From: Zopfochytrium polystomum
Lineage: Eukaryota; Chytridiomycota; Chytridiomycetes; Chytridiales; Chytridiaceae
DNA: 64,000 bases
NCBI GenBank assembly: GCA_025765615.1
Contig: JAIVFJ010000176.1
Location: forward strand, 62,001 to 126,000
Direction of reading: 5' to 3'
Numbering within the stretch: the stretch's first letter is position 1; each line of letters begins with the position of its first letter. Below the pieces are notes generated by a model, which ran no database searches, had not been told where the DNA came from, and saw only the letters and a list, made by a program, of their open reading frames with translations. The translations under genes and the position numbers were made by a program. Of the stretch, positions 24,720 to 36,604 are shown piece after piece.

Positions 24720-25255
24720 TAATAGATCAATTGTTAGCAAATAAGAGGGGGATAAGAGATGCAGTGAAGTGTTTAGGGGTGGAGGGGAGGGGAAAAGGAT
24801 GTGTGAAGAGAGGAGTAGCCTGACAAAATGTCATTTGGAGGCATTGGTAAAGAATACGGGTGATGGAGCCAATCAAGGAAGGGTCATTAAGACGGAGCTG
24901 TAAATCAACAAACATATCGGAACAATAGTCAGTGTATAGGTTGGGAACATTGTGTAGGAGGTGATGATGTATAATGGAGGAGGGGAAGGAAGAACAAAGG
25001 CCAACCAGTTTTTTGAAGGCTCGACGGAGATGAGCAGTTTCATTGAGAAGGAAAGTGCGAGGGAGGATAGCAGTTTTCCAAAGAAAGCAGATGCAAGGAA
25101 GTAAGACGTTACGAAGAATGTATGAAGCAAGTTTGTCCCCCATCACCTTCCCCTGTATGGTGGTGAGGAGGTCAGAAATGGCAGCAGAGATCTGTTTTCG
25201 AGCGGAATTTCTCGCCCAGCCACCTCCCCCTTTCGCTGGAAATTTTTGGTGAAAC
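24720..25255 (-). mobile_element. LINE-type (non-LTR) retrotransposon ORF2 fragment
   Basis: A minus-strand frame of about 170 residues reads WARNSARKQI near its start, then KVMGDKLASYILRNVLLPCI and RAFKKLVGLCSSFP, resembling the region just after the reverse-transcriptase palm of LINE ORF2 proteins, where a series of helices follows the catalytic core. The catalytic motifs are absent, so only a fragment remains. The call rests on pattern resemblance. Confidence 0.4.
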
Positions 25256-27340
25256 CCACATTACCGCAACGTGTGAGACTACACCAAGGTCTCAGTGATA
25301 AAGTCTAGGATTTTATTCGCAAAAACAAGCGTACCTGTCATAAAACCGCAAGGATCGGGACCCCTATTATTGCTCCCGGTTCTTTAGTTTCCAAGGCGTT
25401 ATCAAAGTGTATTTGCGGCTAACCCGTCTTTATTATTGGGTCTGCTTTTACTACTTTCGTCTTAACAGTTTCCGTTGCACCAGGGTTTTCTCAACATATT
25501 TTCTTTTTCGGTGACTAACGGAGACTGCCCGACTGCCTAGGGATGGGGTGCCTGACAGGCCGTACCCCAAGCCCGCCTAATTTATTATTTATTTTTGGCA
25601 CTTGTACATACATGCATAGGGTTGGGGGGGACTTAGAGCATTTGTGGTGGATGCTCCAAGCCAGGGGGGTTGACTTGTCAATTTTCTCTCTCTCTGTTTT
25701 TGGGCCATTTCTCTTTTTCCTTTTTTTTCTTCAATCTGATTTCTGTCCATTGGCACCAATACAGAGTCCCTTCAAATCCATCTGGCTTGCAAGGTGAGGG
25801 TAGTGAGAGATGGTACACACCCGGGTGTGTACATGGTCCCTTCGTGGGGCTCCTCTTAAGGGGCCGTGGGTGGGGAATGCAGCTGGCCCCACCAGCGACT
25901 GTGTGACATTGCCGGCTCTGTGTTGGAGTGAGGATCCCTGGCGCTTGCCTGCCGCGATGACAGTGGTGGTGGTGGTGACGACGACAGCATCATTGTCCCC
26001 GACCTTCCCGTCCCCGCGAGGGTGTTGGTGGCTGCGCCTGGTGCGGCCCCCGACACCTGAGAGTTCGATCTACAAGCGCCTGCCTCGGTCCTATTGCTGT
26101 GAGGGTGAGATGTGTGAGTACGAGTGCGATGCAATAAAGCCCGTTGGTCGAGTGATCATGCCAACGCAGCCCGGCGGGGTGCGTGTACGATCACAGGTGT
26201 TTCTGCGTGCGAGTTCCCTGCTGGCGACCTTCCGACCCCTACATAGTCGACTCCCTCTCTCTCTCCCCCCCCGTCGCTGGCGACGACGAGGGCTCCCGCA
26301 GCACCGTCTGCGACGAGGGGCGCTAGGTCGCGCCCTGTCCGTCCCGTTGCTATTAACCGCTCCTGTTTTATTTGAGATTAGGTTCCTGAGATAAAAACCC
26401 CCGTTTCCCTCTTCTCTCTCTTTATTCTGCGGTTGTGTTGCGCCCTCGGGAGTGCCCTTCCGTTTCCCCTCGCATCAGCCCGCGGCCACGCGAGTAATCG
26501 GTGCTCCAGCACCGATCCTTCAGAGGATTGTCCCTCTGAATGCTCATTCTTTGTGTTTGAGACCCCTGTTAGACAGATCAGTAGGGATACTTTGTGGACT
26601 AGGCAAGTAGTAGGGTTGAAACACCCCCTAGACAACAGCCCAATAAAGTTAGTTTTAGCCTATTATTTGCTTTCCCTCACTCTAGGGCCCAGATCCCAGG
26701 GTCAAAGGAGTGAGTATAGTCTCACAAACGGGGGGGAGGCCACCATGGTGCGGCGTAATGGACGTTTGCCGTGTCATCATAAGGCCACGACGTTGAGGCT
26801 CTTTCGTTTTTGGCAATGACATCCCCCTGAAGAAGATGTGCTCGTTGCCAGATTTAGAGGGAGAGCCAGATCAGGGGCGGCGTCGCCATTTCCGGCAGGT
26901 CGGAAGAAATCATGCTCGATGAGCGGAAATGCAGTGCGCGTGCTTTTGCTGGCGTGTTGTGAGTTTGGGGACCCACTGGGGCTGACGCTGTGCTCCCCCT
27001 CTTCTTGACCTTTTTTTTTCTTCTTCTTCTTTTGATGCTCTCACGCACTACGCAGACGAGGCGGCGAAATCCACGGGGCAAAGCTGTGGCCTTGCGACCT
27101 TTTCCCTGTCGCATGATTATTGTTTTCCCTGCTTTATCCCCATCCGAGCATGCAGAGTAAGCGAGCAAGCGAGATTTGCTGGCCAAAAATGCGCCACAAA
27201 ACAACGGGTTGTTGTTGTTGGTGTTACGCGGGCGGGACTAGTAAGTCGGCCACTCTTACCCTTCAGGTATTACTAATGGTTTGAGGCTGTTTGCAGCTGC
27301 TGACTGACTGGCTGACTGACTGACTTACGCCATTCCATCC
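25256..27340. other. Unassigned DNA between a LINE fragment and the copia element
   Basis: About 2 kb with several medium open frames on both strands (for example 25810-26394 + and 26854-27204 -), all of biased composition. No domain, RNA gene or convincing splice chain was found. A 4-base GACT/GACTG run occurs at 27299-27324. Confidence 0.5.
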
Positions 27341-27467
27341 TGTTGGAATCTGAGTTGGTGAGACGAGTGATGGTGATCGTGGTCGCAAGAGGACGGGAGG
27401 GTGTGACAAGTCAGGTGTGTGATCAACTTCTCCTTTTTTTTTCTTTTCGCGGGGGCATATTCCAACA
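27341..27467 (-). repeat. 3' LTR of the copia element
   Basis: 127-bp terminal repeat with TG...CA ends, matching the repeat at 33524-33651 with a few substitutions and small T-tract differences. Confidence 0.93.
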
Positions 27468-27741
27468 CTCCCCCTTGCACACGCGCCCTTCCTAGACTTC
27501 AAACAAAACCCTCCAGAGGTAAGAAACTGGGGAAGAGTGCTTGAAGCCCCTGCTCAGATGAAAAACCCAAATCAATTGGCCGATCTGGGAAAACTGTGGC
27601 AGGGAAAGGAAGTGAAAATATCTGGGAAAATACTGCTGAGGAGTGAATTTCAAAAGGGTAGGAATAGAAAATACATGAAGAGCCGAATAAGGCAAAAGGT
27701 AAAGAAAACTTTGTCCAGTGCCCTCCCCCTCCCTGTTGGGC

Positions 27742-30700
27742 CTATCCTGCTGATTTCCCTTGGCGCGCCAGCCGCACCTTCCACGCCACAGCGTGGTCCA
27801 AGTTCTTCCGTTCCTTCTTCTTGATACTCTTTTGTCGAATATGTTCCTCACGTCGTTTTGATCTTGTCTCTAGGATTTTCTTGTGACGTTGCATGTATCG
27901 TCTTGGTTTCTCAGTTGAGTCAACCAGTCCAAGTAGAGTCCGGCCCTCGTAGACCATATCGCGTCCATGTGGCTTGGTGAGGAGGTCTGCAAGCTGGTCC
28001 ATCGAGTAGAGATACTCAACTTGCACAAGTCCCTCCTCAACAAGTGACCGAATGTGGTGGTACCGAAGGCGGATGTGCTTGGAGCGATCAGTGTGAAGGT
28101 CGTTAACTGTCATGTGGATTGATGGTGTGTTGCCCTCATAGGCAATGATCGGTAGCTTGAGGGGATGCTGGATTGATAGGTGGAGGTTGTTGATAGCCTC
28201 AAGTTCCCGACCAAGCTCACTGAGTGCAATGTACTCTGCTGCTGTGGATGAGGTTGGGACAGTTGCTGATCTTGTTGATTTCCATGCTATGGCTCCCCCT
28301 GCTAATAGCACCAGGTATGCTATCTGTGAGCGAGAGTTGTGGCGGGAGTTGTACGATGCATCATCATAGCCAACAACTTGGTTGTTCCTGTCTGAGCTGT
28401 AGCGAAGTCCAACTGTGGAGGTGGCCTTGACATGCCCCACAATGTCGAGTAGCTCGTGCCAGTGCCGGATGCACGGGTCTTGAGCAAAGGAACCAAGCAA
28501 GCTGACACTGAGTGCCAGGTCTGGTCTTGTTGACGTTGCAGCGTGGTTGAGGCTGCCAATCACATGGAGGTAATCAGTGCTGTCGACACTCTCCTCACTT
28601 GGGTCGGTGGAGTGCCAGTCATGAGGGGTGGGCTTGGCTGTTACCTTGAGTGGTGCGTTGCAAGGCGTTACAGGTCTGTGCTTAGCCTCAAAGCGCGAAA
28701 GGAAGTTCCGGAGGAAGTTAGTCTGATGGAGAATTGTGAAGTTTGAACCACGAATGACTTCCATTGAGAGGATGTAGCTGAGCTTTCCCAGCTCTCAAAG
28801 CTTGAACTCCGTCTTGAGGTCCGCAACAGCCTCCTTGATGGCAGCGGTGTGGCCAAAGAGTGGAAGGTCGTCGACGTATGCCAGAATGAAGCAGAGCCCG
28901 CACTTGGTCCAGCGCCAGAAGAGGCAGGGGTCTGCCCGGCTCTGAGCAAAGCCTTTTGACCGAAGGTGGAGGGCTAGACGCTGATACCAAGTCCGTCCTG
29001 ATTGCTTCAGCCCGTAGAGACCCTTCAGCAGTAGCCACACTAATCCAGGGGAGATCGATATGCCAGGTGGTGGTGCCATGTAGATCGGTATGTCTAGGAT
29101 CCTGTACAGGTAGGCTGAGGAGATGTCGATCATCTCCATGTCCCAGCTGTACAGGGTGCTGAGGGCAATCATCCAACGAAGTGTGTTGCCTCTAATAACT
29201 GGCGAGTAGGTGAGGGTGAAGTCGACGCCAGGCTGCTGGGTGAATCCACAAGCAACAAGTCGAGCACGGAACCGCTCAATGGTGCCGTCAGGTTTGAACT
29301 TGAGCTTGTAGACCCACTTGCAGCTGACGATGTTGGTGTCAGGCGGAGCTGCTGACTCCACAAAGACTCCCATCTTGCGAAGCATATCCAGCTTGTACTC
29401 TTCGGCCTCCTTCCACTGCTCTGCATGAGGCAATGCCATGGCCTCCTCGTGCGTCAGTGGATCCTTGTATGTGTCTGGGGATACTTTGATTGAGTTGGAG
29501 TTGACGTTGAAGGCGTAAAGGAGTCTGTCTTCATCGTCAGCGTCAGACTCGTAGACTGACTGGATATCGTTATCGTCTAAGTCCTTGCCAGGCTCACACG
29601 CAAACAGCACATCTTGCACAACAGGAGCGCTGTCAGCAGGTAGCACTTCGCCTGATGCGGCGGGGTCCACTTCACCACTGGGCCTGTCAATACCCCTTGT
29701 GGATAGAGAACTTGAGATGTCCGGCAATGCAGGGCCCCCCCAAGCCGGGCCCTCACCATCCCGACCTGCCTGCTGATGAGCCTCTGCGCTGGACCTGGGC
29801 AAATTCTCCAGGTTGCTGGGCCCACCGCCCCTTGTGTCACTGGGCGGAAAGGTCTCTGGGGCATCAGCAGTGGCTGGTGCTGAGGCTTCCTGTGTGCGAT
29901 AGTGTGGGGCAATGTGAGGTGACGTTAATGGTTTTGAACTGTTTTTGGTTGTGAAGAGGAAATTTGAAAAGGGAATGGTGTAGAAAGGAAAGAATTAGTT
30001 TAGTGAAGTTTGGAGTGACTCACCGGGTCAGGTGGGATTGGGTGTTTCCTTGGTCGGCCTGGCTTCCTCTTAGGGGGTGGCTCCTGCCCAGCAACTGCTG
30101 CTGGTTTCTTTGTTGTGCTGCGCTTCCGTTTGGGGGGTGGCTCCTGCTCGACATCTGGTGCAGGCACAGCTGTTGGTGGTGGAGGCTCTGCTGAGATGCT
30201 CACTGATGGTAGCCTCACTGGTGATGATGGCTTGGGTGGGCGACCTCGCTTCTTTGGTCCTGGTGCTGGTGTGCTGCTGTGCTCCCCCTTACCTTGGCCC
30301 TGCTGTTTCTGCTGGGTTTTCTGCTGAAGTAGCTGGTGAAGGTGCTGTTCTGCATCTACAATTGATTGAACTGCTTTCTCATATGCAGGGTCATCCAAGT
30401 CTGAAAGTGAAGGGAGATTAACGCTGATGTCCCCAAATCCCCCCCTCACAGCGTGAACTCCCAAGAACTGGGGGAATTCATCTTCAAAAAACTCAATGTC
30501 ACAATAACGCTGGTAGATGATCCACTGCTCTTGGAGCTCCCACAGGACAGCAATGGAGCGCGAGGGACTGCCAAGGTAAACGGCAGGACGGCCTTTGGGA
30601 TCGAGTTTCTTACGAAGCTTGGGGCTAACGCGGTAGAAACACTTGGAGCCAAAGGTGCGAAAGTGGCCAACCATTGGTGGGATGTGGTGGCAGCTTTCGA

Positions 30701-32132
30701 ACGGAGAGAGGATGCCACGCTGGATGTTTGGTAGACAGTTCTTGATTTGCGAAGCTTGACGGTAAGCGTAACTCCAAAATGTGAGTGGAACGTTAGGTGC
30801 GCCAAGTAGAAGTGACCGGGTCATGTCTGTGACAGTTTGGATGTGGTGTTCTGCGACAGAGTTCATCTGGGCTGTGCGTGAAGGAGACGCCTTGAGCTGA
30901 ATTCCATGGGAGTCGCAGAAGGACTTGAAGGTCCGATTGAAGCTCTCCTTGCCACGATCCAATCGGATGACCTGTACTTTGCGTCCCTCCGTTTTCTCAA
31001 GAAAGAGAATCAGGCGAATTAGAAACAGTAATGCATCGCTCTTGCGAGCAATAGGAATGTCCCAAGAGAAACGACTGCTCTCGCAAACGACAGTGATTGC
31101 ATAGTTGTAGCCATCAAAGGAAGTAATAGGGATAGAGTTGACATCAACGTTGAGGGTGTGGGCAAACGGGAGTTGTTCCTCATCACGCTCTGGGAATGGC
31201 TTTTGGCGCATCTCGGCAGCGATGCAAGTTTGGCACTTTGTGGGGTACGAAGCATCGATGGGTGGTAGGTCGGCTGTTGTCCGGTGGTGGAGCATGTAGC
31301 CAAGGCGCTGGAAGCCGACGTGTCCCAGGGCGCGATGAAGTCTTTCAACCTCTGCAATCCAGAGACTTTCGGCCTTGCTCACGACAGGTGGTGGTCCGTC
31401 TGGGCTTGGATAGTGTTCGCGGTGGGCAAGGGCGATAATGGCAGCAGAGGCGTGGCTGAGGTGGTGTAGTCTCGAATTCTTGGTGATGAGGAAGTGGAGC
31501 CCAAGACGTTTGGTGCAACAACCAACAGGAGTTCTATCGCTTCTGTTGAATATGGTGCCAGGTTTATCCACATCCATAGAGACAAAGAACTTCCCGTCTC
31601 TCTCAATGTCATTGGTGGCGATGAGACTGTATAATGCAGTTGGCGCATAGAATGCTTTCTTGATGACAATTTCGACACCGTTTGGTAGAGGAATCCTCGC
31701 TGAGCCAGATCCCTTCGTCTTGAGTGGTGGGGACTCCTCATCTATGGTGCCGACAGTAGAGTCTTTCTCTTCATATGAGGTGAACAGGTGGAGGTCTTTG
31801 AGAATGGTCCTTGGGCAGCCAGTGTCAACAACGATTGGGGACTCTCTGAAGACAGCTGAGTGTGATGAGAGGAGGGCAACAGATTTCAGAACATGAGGTG
31901 CAGAGCGGAAGTTAGAGGTCCTCTGTTGGTGCGCCCGAGGTGGAGGCCTTGGGCCTACTGAAATTTGACTCCCCTGAATCACTGTAGTCAGACTCAGTCT
32001 CATACTCGCTGAGAGACTGTGAGGCATCCAGGGCTGCAACAAGGGCGACTGGGGCATCTGCTTTCTTTGCAAGGCAGTCTCTGGCATAGTGGTTCTTGAG
32101 GCCACACTGGTGACAGACGACAACACTGTCAA
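27742..32132 (-). CDS. Copia pol: protease, integrase, RT, RNase H (intron-containing, one nonsense codon)
   Basis: First block 30024-32132: aspartic protease (VVDTGC near 31830), gag-pre-integrase zinc motif (HRALGH ... CQTC, about 31210-31330), integrase core with D, D and E in LNVDVNSIP, IRLDRGKES and MNSVAEHH, and a basic, proline-rich linker with AT-hook-like KKRGRPPK and KPGRPRK motifs. A GTGAGT donor at 30023 and an ACAG acceptor at 29890 bound a 134-nt intron; splicing it joins the block in phase to 29889-27742. The second block has reverse transcriptase (CKWVYKLKFKPDG, YVDD near 28880) and RNase H (VGYDDASY, TSSTAAEYIALSE, DQLADLLTKP). A TGA at 28795-28797 interrupts the frame between RT and RNase H; CGA to TGA is the simplest explanation. 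Confidence 0.88.
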
Positions 32133-33240
32133 CTACTGAAGCATCTCGTTGCTGTTGGTCAACAGTTGCCAATGCTGCAGGTGGGTTGTTGTTGCTGTTC
32201 CTCTCTCTCTGGCTGTGGCGACGCTCAGACTGCTCCCGGTTCTGGCGACCACCTCGGTCAGGTTGTTCCTTACAAGGCCTCTCCTGACAGTTGCTGCGTT
32301 GCTTCTCACGAGAGTCAAAGCGAGCATGACGCCGCTCTGACCTGTCTGCCTGTCGGGAGTGGCCATCGTTCCATTGACCTTGGGGACCACTGAGTAGGGC
32401 TGCCTCATTCACTGGGTTGGCAGGTGGCTCCATGAAGTCTTCAGGGTTGCGGTTGCAGGCCTCCATAATCTTCAGGTAATCAAACAGACCAGTGATGTCT
32501 GTGATGATGCCGTCATCAATCTTGCTCATATAGTGGTTGACTTGGGGAAACCAGTATTTGTTGTTCTTGAAACTTTGGTTTAGTACATGGACAGCAGAAC
32601 AAAAACTTAGGGTTATGTCAATCTGGTTGCGCATGTCGATTGGAGTGAGTTCCCGTGCACTCTGTAGGGATGCATAGTGCGTCTCAAATTTCTGCTGGAA
32701 GTCCACGATTCTTTCTTTCTCTCCAATGCAGAGTTTCTTGAACTCGTCAATAAGGTTCATAACCTGTGCAGGGTCGACACGGCCCACTTTGCGCTTGAGT
32801 TCAGCAAGGGCCTCGAAGACAAAGTAGATGCCACTAATCTTTTGCTTGAGGTTTTCACCAACATGATTCCAAATGTGCATCATAGCCAGCTTGTTTTGCG
32901 CATAGGTTCCAGGAAAGACAGTTCCGTCGTCACTGAAGGTCCAGTAGCTGACATACTGTGGATGATTGGGTACATGTACTGGGAGGATACGCATGACATC
33001 TGATTGCTCCACATCGGGGGGGGCTGCAGCAGTCCAGTTGACGAATCCTGCACCAGCAGCAGCAGCAGCGTCCGCACCAGCTCCAGCTCTGGCGGCTGCG
33101 CTGACGGCGGCGCCGGCATGTCATGCTGCTCAAAGGCTAATAGTAGCAAGTGCATCCTTGCCAGCAAGATAGCCAAGTACGTCTTCGTACCATGTGTCAA
33201 AGTAGATGGGGTTATTGAGGGCCTGGTGGACTAGTTTGAC
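31912..33240 (-). CDS. Copia gag with CCHC zinc knuckle (5' part frame-broken)
   Basis: The open part, 33012-31912 (366 residues), has a capsid-like helical region (KFETHYASLQSARELTPIDM) followed by an Arg/Gln-rich segment, a zinc knuckle CHQCGLKNHYARDC near 32065 and an acidic tail. It overlaps the pol frame at 31912-32132. The likely start is the ATG at about 33246-33244 (MSVKLVHQALNNPIYFDTWY), but this segment ends in a TGA at about 33128 and the joining Ala-rich stretch contains a seven-C run and at least two frame changes. The gag of this copy therefore looks defective, or the region has indel errors. Confidence 0.7.
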
Positions 33241-33523
33241 GCTCATATTGTGTCAGGGAAAAGGTTTGTTAAGGGGGTTCCGAAATGGAATTGGGATACT
33301 AAGCAATTGGATTTTCGATTTGTGATAGGTCGCTTTCGAGAGAAATGAGTCACGTGATCGGTGGGCGTAAAACAGTGGCTGTATAGCTGACTGGTGAAGG
33401 CGATCTCTTTGTTGAAGTGGTGGACAGCTTCAGTTCGATTCCCTGATGGACAGTTGCTCTTTTGATCGTTGGTCAGGCAGGGTTGATGGATCTTCACGCT
33501 CTGGAGAGGTCTCCCTGGTAAGG

Positions 33524-33651
33524 TGTTGGAATCTGAGTTGGTGAGACGAGTGATGGTATTTGTGGTCGCGAGAGGACGGGAGGGTGTGACAAGTCAGGTG
33601 TGTGATCAACTTCTCTTTTTTTTTTCTTTTTCGCAAGGGCATATTCCAACA
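33524..33651 (-). repeat. 5' LTR of the copia element
   Basis: 128-bp terminal repeat with TG...CA ends; pairs with 27341-27467. Target-site duplication CATCC follows at 33652-33656. Confidence 0.93.
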
Positions 33652-33659
33652 CATCCCAA

Positions 33660-34095
33660 TCCAACTTTTTATTTTTTATTATCTTTATTTTTTTTTCTTT
33701 TCTCCCTTTCTTTCTTGAATCCGTCCCGTCCACCTGATTTCGAATCTATCTATCTATCTATCTATATAATCTATATCAATCAATCAATCAATCAATCACA
33801 CTAAAGAAAACCAGCCTTTGCGGCTAAACTGTTTCCTAATTGCAATTAGTGGAGCAGGGTGGGGGGGTTAATTTTTTGTCTTTGGTGCCCAATCAAAACT
33901 CAACAGAAAAAATCCGAAAAGGAAGGAAGTCAATGCTCTGTCTCTCATTTTTTTTTCTGTCTATCTCTCTCTGTCTCTCTTTCTCCTCTCTCTTCCCTCT
34001 CTCTTTCCCTCTCTCTCTCTCCCTCTCCCTCTCTCTCTCTCTCTCTCTTTGAGGAAGAGTCAATGCTCTGTCTCTCATTATCGCCTCTCTCTCGC

Positions 34096-34132
<37 letters not shown>

Positions 34133-36240
34133 TTTCTCTCTCTCTCATTTCAGGTTCTCTTTGTCTGTCTGTCTGTCTGTCTGTCTGTGTCCATCTCTCT
34201 CTCACCCTCTCTCTCTGTCTCTCTCTCTCTCTCTCCTGTCTCTTTCTCTCTCTCTCTCTTTCCCTCTCTCCTTCCAGTTTTCTAATTGTAATAGTGTAGT
34301 GGCAGGGGGGTTTCCTTTTTTTTTTTTTGGCGCCCAATTGAAATGCAGTGGCGAAATTCAAAAAGAAAGTCAACAGGCTGTCTGTCTATCTGAGTGGAAG
34401 TCAACAGGTTGTTTGTCTACCTCCCCGTCTCTGTGTCTTGGAGTGGCAGTCAATGGGCAGTCAACAGGTTATCTGTCTCCCTCTCAGTCTTTGACTCTGT
34501 TTGTTGGCTGTTGATGGAAAGGAATAATATTGTCCGCAATCTCTAACTCTCTTTCTGTCTCTTTCAAGAAGGGGGGGTTGAGGGGGGGCGACAGCCCCCC
34601 CCACTGGGGGGGCTCAGGGGGCAGGAGCCCCCTGACTCAAAAAAACAACCCAGCCTCTCTATCTCTCTCACACTCAATCTCTGTCCACTATGTAAACCTG
34701 TTTTCTAATTGCAATAGTGGAGTAGGGGGGACGGTGTGGGTTTAATATTTTTCTTTAGTGCCTAATCGAAATGCGTGGCAAACTTCAAAAGGAAGTCAAC
34801 AGGCTGTCTGTTTAACTGAGTGGAAGTCAATGGGTTGTCTGTCTACCTCCCTCACTGACTCTGAGTCTGAGACTGGCAGTCAAAGGGCAGTCAATGGGTT
34901 GTCTGTCTTGCTCTCTGTCTCTGACTCTGTATGTTGGCTGTTGATGGAAAAGGAATAAAATTGTCTGCAATCTCTCATGCTGTCTCTGTCTCTTTCAAGC
35001 TGGGGGGTTGAAGGGGGCAAGCAGCCTCCACTGGGGGGCTCAGGGGGCAGGAGCCCCCATACAGAGAAGCTTGGGGTGGCTGAACCCCCCCCCCCCCCCC
35101 CCCACCCAACTAAAATATTATTTCTGCTTATGATTTTGCAAAGTCAACTGGGCTGTTGTTTCTATCATTCAATGATTTGTCACTCTCTGAAAGGGGCAGT
35201 GAAATTCAAAAAGGAAGGAAGTCAACAAGCTGTCTGTCTATCTGAGTGGAATTCAACGGGTTGTCTGTCTACCTCCCTCCCTGTCTGAGTCCGGGAGTGG
35301 CAGTCAACAGGCAGTCAACGGGTTGGCTGTCATCCTCTGTGTCTCTGATTCTGGCTATTGGGCTGTTGGTGGACAAGTTATCAAATTCGCCGCGACCTCT
35401 CTCTTTTGAGTGGGGTGGTTGAGGGGTGTCAGTCCCCCCACAAGGGCTTAGGGGGTTTCTGCCCCCTGACTCGAAAAACAATTTTCCCTCATCCCTCTAC
35501 ATGGCGTGCCACTGCATTCATTGTGGACTGCCACACTCTTCAGTATCTTCTTTTTTTTCTACTTTTTTTTTTTGGGAAGGATTGCTTATAAGTCAACGGG
35601 CATCCCCTAGTCATCATCAATCTACTAAAGAAAACAAGGCTTTGCGGGTAAACTGTTTTCCTAATTGCAATTAGTGAGGGGGGGGTCTAACTTTTTGTCT
35701 TTGGTGCCCAATCAAAACTCTGTGGAAAAACTGGAAAAGGAAGGAAGAGCTGAAAAAGGAAGCGAAAATGCTGAAGAAAGACAGACAGACAGGAATCCAA
35801 AACTGCCCTTGATCCAAAAATGCTCTAGAGAGACAGACAGACAGACACTCCCTTACTTAGAGACTGACAGACAGACTGACAGCAAGATTGCATTAGTCTC
35901 TCTCTCTCCCTCTCTCTCTCTCCCTCTCTCTCTCTCCCTCTCTCTCTCTCCCACTCTCTCTCTCCCTCTCTCTCTCTCCCTCTTTCTTTCTGTCTATCTC
36001 TCCCTCCCTCTCTCTCTCGCTCTCTCCCTCTCTTCCTCTCTCTCTGTTTCTCGCCTATATAATGAAAAAAACAAGGATTTGCGGCTAAACTGATTTTCTA
36101 ATTGCAATTACTGGGAATTATTTGTCCTTGGTGCCCAATTAAAACTCGGCGGAATCAGATTGTCTGTCTCCCTCCCTGTCCAGTGGGCTGTGTCTCTCGA
36201 ATAAATAATTAATAAGAAAATCTTGTTTTTCCTTACTGGC
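33660..36240. repeat. Degenerate ~0.43 kb unit array with CT tracts and GC hairpins
   Basis: A recognisable block (CTAATTGCAATTAGTGG, then a G run, then TTTGGTGCCCAATCAAAACTC) recurs at about 33832, 34280, 34707, 35657 and 36098. Spacing is about 420-450 bases, with one double interval. Between blocks there are GTCAACAGGCTGTCTGTC-type segments (34371, 34796, 35220), G/C-rich inverted repeats such as GGGGGCTCAGGGGGCAGGAGCCCCC-type hairpins (about 34575-34642, 35000-35060, 35410-35465), a 20-odd-base C run at about 35081-35103, and CT or TCTG tracts (33955-34270, 35895-36045). No gene is supported; Ser/Leu-rich frames are artefacts. Confidence 0.7.
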
Positions 36241-36604
36241 TTTGTCAACGAGCAGCAAATGTTACATTGACATGTCAGTGTACTGTAAACAACGTCCTGA
36301 CCCTGAAGTCCGACACGTCCGAGGTGTCCAAGTCCGCATACAAAACCGTGGCCGTAAAAAAGTATTGAAGATCGTCTTCACCCAAGGAGGATATTATTTA
36401 CACCTGCGACCACCCCGCCCGCCCCCGCCCCCCGACGCTCACTCACTCACTCACTCACATCATCGTCATCAAGTCTTGTTCGAGTCTTTCTTCGCAACCC
36501 CCTTGGAGCAACCAACGACCAACGAACGACCAACCAATCAATCAATCATGCACTCATCATGCATCACCATCCTCATCCAACAACAATAACAACAACAACA
36601 ACAA

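Larger units (their letters stand above)
27341..33651 (-). mobile_element. Complete Ty1/copia LTR retrotransposon
   Basis: Two direct terminal repeats of 127 and 128 bp (27341-27467 and 33524-33651) begin TGTTGGAA and end TTCCAACA. They differ at a handful of positions. The 5-bp target-site duplication CATCC is present at 27336-27340 and 33652-33656. The inside encodes, on the minus strand, gag with a zinc knuckle, then protease, integrase, reverse transcriptase and RNase H, in the order diagnostic of Ty1/copia (Pseudoviridae). Gag frame breaks and a stop in RT indicate that this copy is not autonomous, although LTR similarity shows it is not ancient. Confidence 0.93.

Noticed and set aside
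25810..26394. 194-residue plus-strand frame
   Set aside because: Biased composition, no motifs, no splice support; probably chance in GC-rich DNA.
33859..34373. Ser/Leu-rich and Arg/Glu-rich open frames
   Set aside because: They are read-through of CT microsatellites in different registers; no conserved features.
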